Source of the DNA: Ktedonobacter sp. SOSP1-85
GTDB taxonomy: Bacteria; Chloroflexota; Ktedonobacteria; Ktedonobacterales; Ktedonobacteraceae
DNA length: 64,000 bases
Assembly (NCBI RefSeq): GCF_016587415.1
Contig: NZ_BNJI01000001.1
Coordinates: 3,325,501-3,389,500 of the forward strand
Reading direction: 5' to 3'
A program made the position numbers and the translations under genes. The notes below the pieces were generated by a model. That model had not been told where the DNA came from. It did not search any database and worked only from the letters and a program-made list of their open reading frames with translations. Of this stretch, positions 63,212-64,000 are shown piece by piece (within the stretch, counting starts at the first letter, position 1; every line of letters begins with the position of its first letter).

Positions 63212-64000
63212 TTAACTATTCACGCTGATAAAGTGGTAGCGTGTGAGAATGGCCTGGCCCTGCGTAGAGAGCACGAAATCAATGAACGCTTGCGCATCCT
63301 GAGCATGTTTCGCGTCTTTGGTGACAGCGATAGGGTACTCGGCGATGACGTTAAGGGTATCAGGGATGTCAATAATCGTTACCTTCGACGAAACGGCCTG
63401 CGTGATATCCGTCAGGTAGACAAAGCCCGCGTCAGCCTCGCCCGTCTGTACCTTTTGTACGACAGCCTTGACGTTCTCCTCCTGAGAGACAAAGTTGCCT
63501 TTGACGGCGCTCTCATAGCTGCTGCCGTAGTCGGTGGACTTGCCCATCTTATCCAAAACCTGCAACATATACTTTCCAACCGGGACAGAAGGGGCCGCGA
63601 CTACGATCTTCTTGCCTTTCTGGGCCAGGTCCTTCAGCGCTTGAATTTTGCCAGGATTGCTGGATGGAACAATGACCGCCAGCTTGTTGCGAGCAAAAAC
63701 CTTGCTGGTGGTGACCAGGCTGGCATCGCTGGCCTTCTTCATATTTGTCTGATCGGCTGAGGCGAAGATATCGGCGCTGGCTCCATTGGCGATCTGCTGC
63801 TCAAGGAGTTGCGAGCCATTGAAATTATATGTGATGTTCACGTTGGGATGCGCCTGCTTATACTGGGTGGCTATATCCTTAAAAGACTCGGTAAGCGAGG
63901 CAGCGGCGAAGACATTGAGGGTCACAGGCGAGGTGCTCGTCGTATTTTGTTTGGTGTTCGTCGATGTGTCCGTGCCTCCGCAGGCCATCAGGAGTAGTGT
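63212..64000 (-). CDS. modA: Molybdate-binding lipoprotein, 5' end outside the window
   Basis: The frame is open to the right edge; the last visible codons give TLLLMACGG, a lipobox whose signal peptide starts beyond 64000. ATG 63988 is thus not the true start. The ModA fold shows LNVFAAASLTESFKDIATQY, NGSQLLEQQIANGASADIFA, VPVGKYMLQVLDKMG and GEADAGFVYLTD. It binds molybdate or tungstate outside the membrane and hands it to ModB, encoded 15 nt downstream. Confidence 0.92.
   Translation of the reverse strand, partial: TLLLMACGGTDTSTNTKQNTTSTSPVTLNVFAAASLTESFKDIATQYKQAHPNVNITYNFNGSQLLEQQIANGASADIFASADQTNMKKASDASLVTTSKVFARNKLAVIVPSSNPGKIQALKDLAQKGKKIVVAAPSVPVGKYMLQVLDKMGKSTDYGSSYESAVKGNFVSQEENVKAVVQKVQTGEADAGFVYLTDITQAVSSKVTIIDIPDTLNVIAEYPIAVTKDAKHAQDAQAFIDFVLSTQGQAILTRYHFISVNS

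Overview
The window looks like chromosome of a filamentous, spore-forming Chloroflexota of the class Ktedonobacteria. The reasons are the multi-copy sedolisin (S53) proteases with WYFAEG-type beta repeats, the IS701-like and IS1341/TnpB-type elements, the GC-rich housekeeping genes split by short repeats, and the mixture of ATG/GTG/TTG starts with strong GGAGG sites. The assignment is an inference from gene content.

Layout. 1-19.0 kb: five tandem sedolisin paralogues (the first cut by the window edge), separated by a repeated ~480-bp leader module and by hairpin terminators. An intact-ended IS701-family element sits in the leader of the fifth copy. Judged by the kumamolisin active site, only the first copy keeps all four key residues. 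19.1-20.7 kb: a TnpB gene with a small upstream partner gene that has a near-perfect promoter and may be leaderless. 20.8-24.2 kb: fumC, a SAM methyltransferase, a GNAT and a Nudix gene. 24.3-26.3 kb: an archaeal-type Asp-tRNA synthetase behind a T-box leader, followed by a 22-residue ORF in which half the residues are Asp or Asn. 26.4-28.6 kb: a kanamycin-nucleotidyltransferase-like gene and a decayed tnpB. 28.7-32.3 kb: an MFS exporter with an upstream small ORF, and a PrsW-like membrane protease. 32.4-37.3 kb: dnaE and a YbhN-type membrane protein.

37.6-49.4 kb: ROK glucokinase, TlyA, a benzoate-CoA-ligase-like enzyme, a lone receiver protein, Nudix, an OmpR-type two-component pair, tRNA-Lys(CUU), an LLM oxidoreductase, an ArsR-like regulator, a PHP phosphoesterase and a CDP-alcohol phosphatidyltransferase. 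50-64 kb: a long low-complexity NYN (LabA-like) protein, an orphan BMP lipoprotein, a C26 glutamine amidotransferase, an FtsB/DivIC-like protein, a tail-anchored small protein, an HExxH protein, rho, an aldehyde dehydrogenase, an SRPBCC protein, and the start of a molybdate operon (modA-modB).

Two repeat systems run through the intergenic DNA. One consists of perfect or near-perfect palindromes (stems of 20-38 bp, loops of 0-9 nt), each of different sequence, several flanked by a small covarying hairpin. The other is a ~60-80-bp branched repeat whose arms change in a compensatory way between four copies. Besides these, the aspS leader (T-box plus Asp/Asn-rich leader peptide) and the decaying sedolisin array are the most unusual items.
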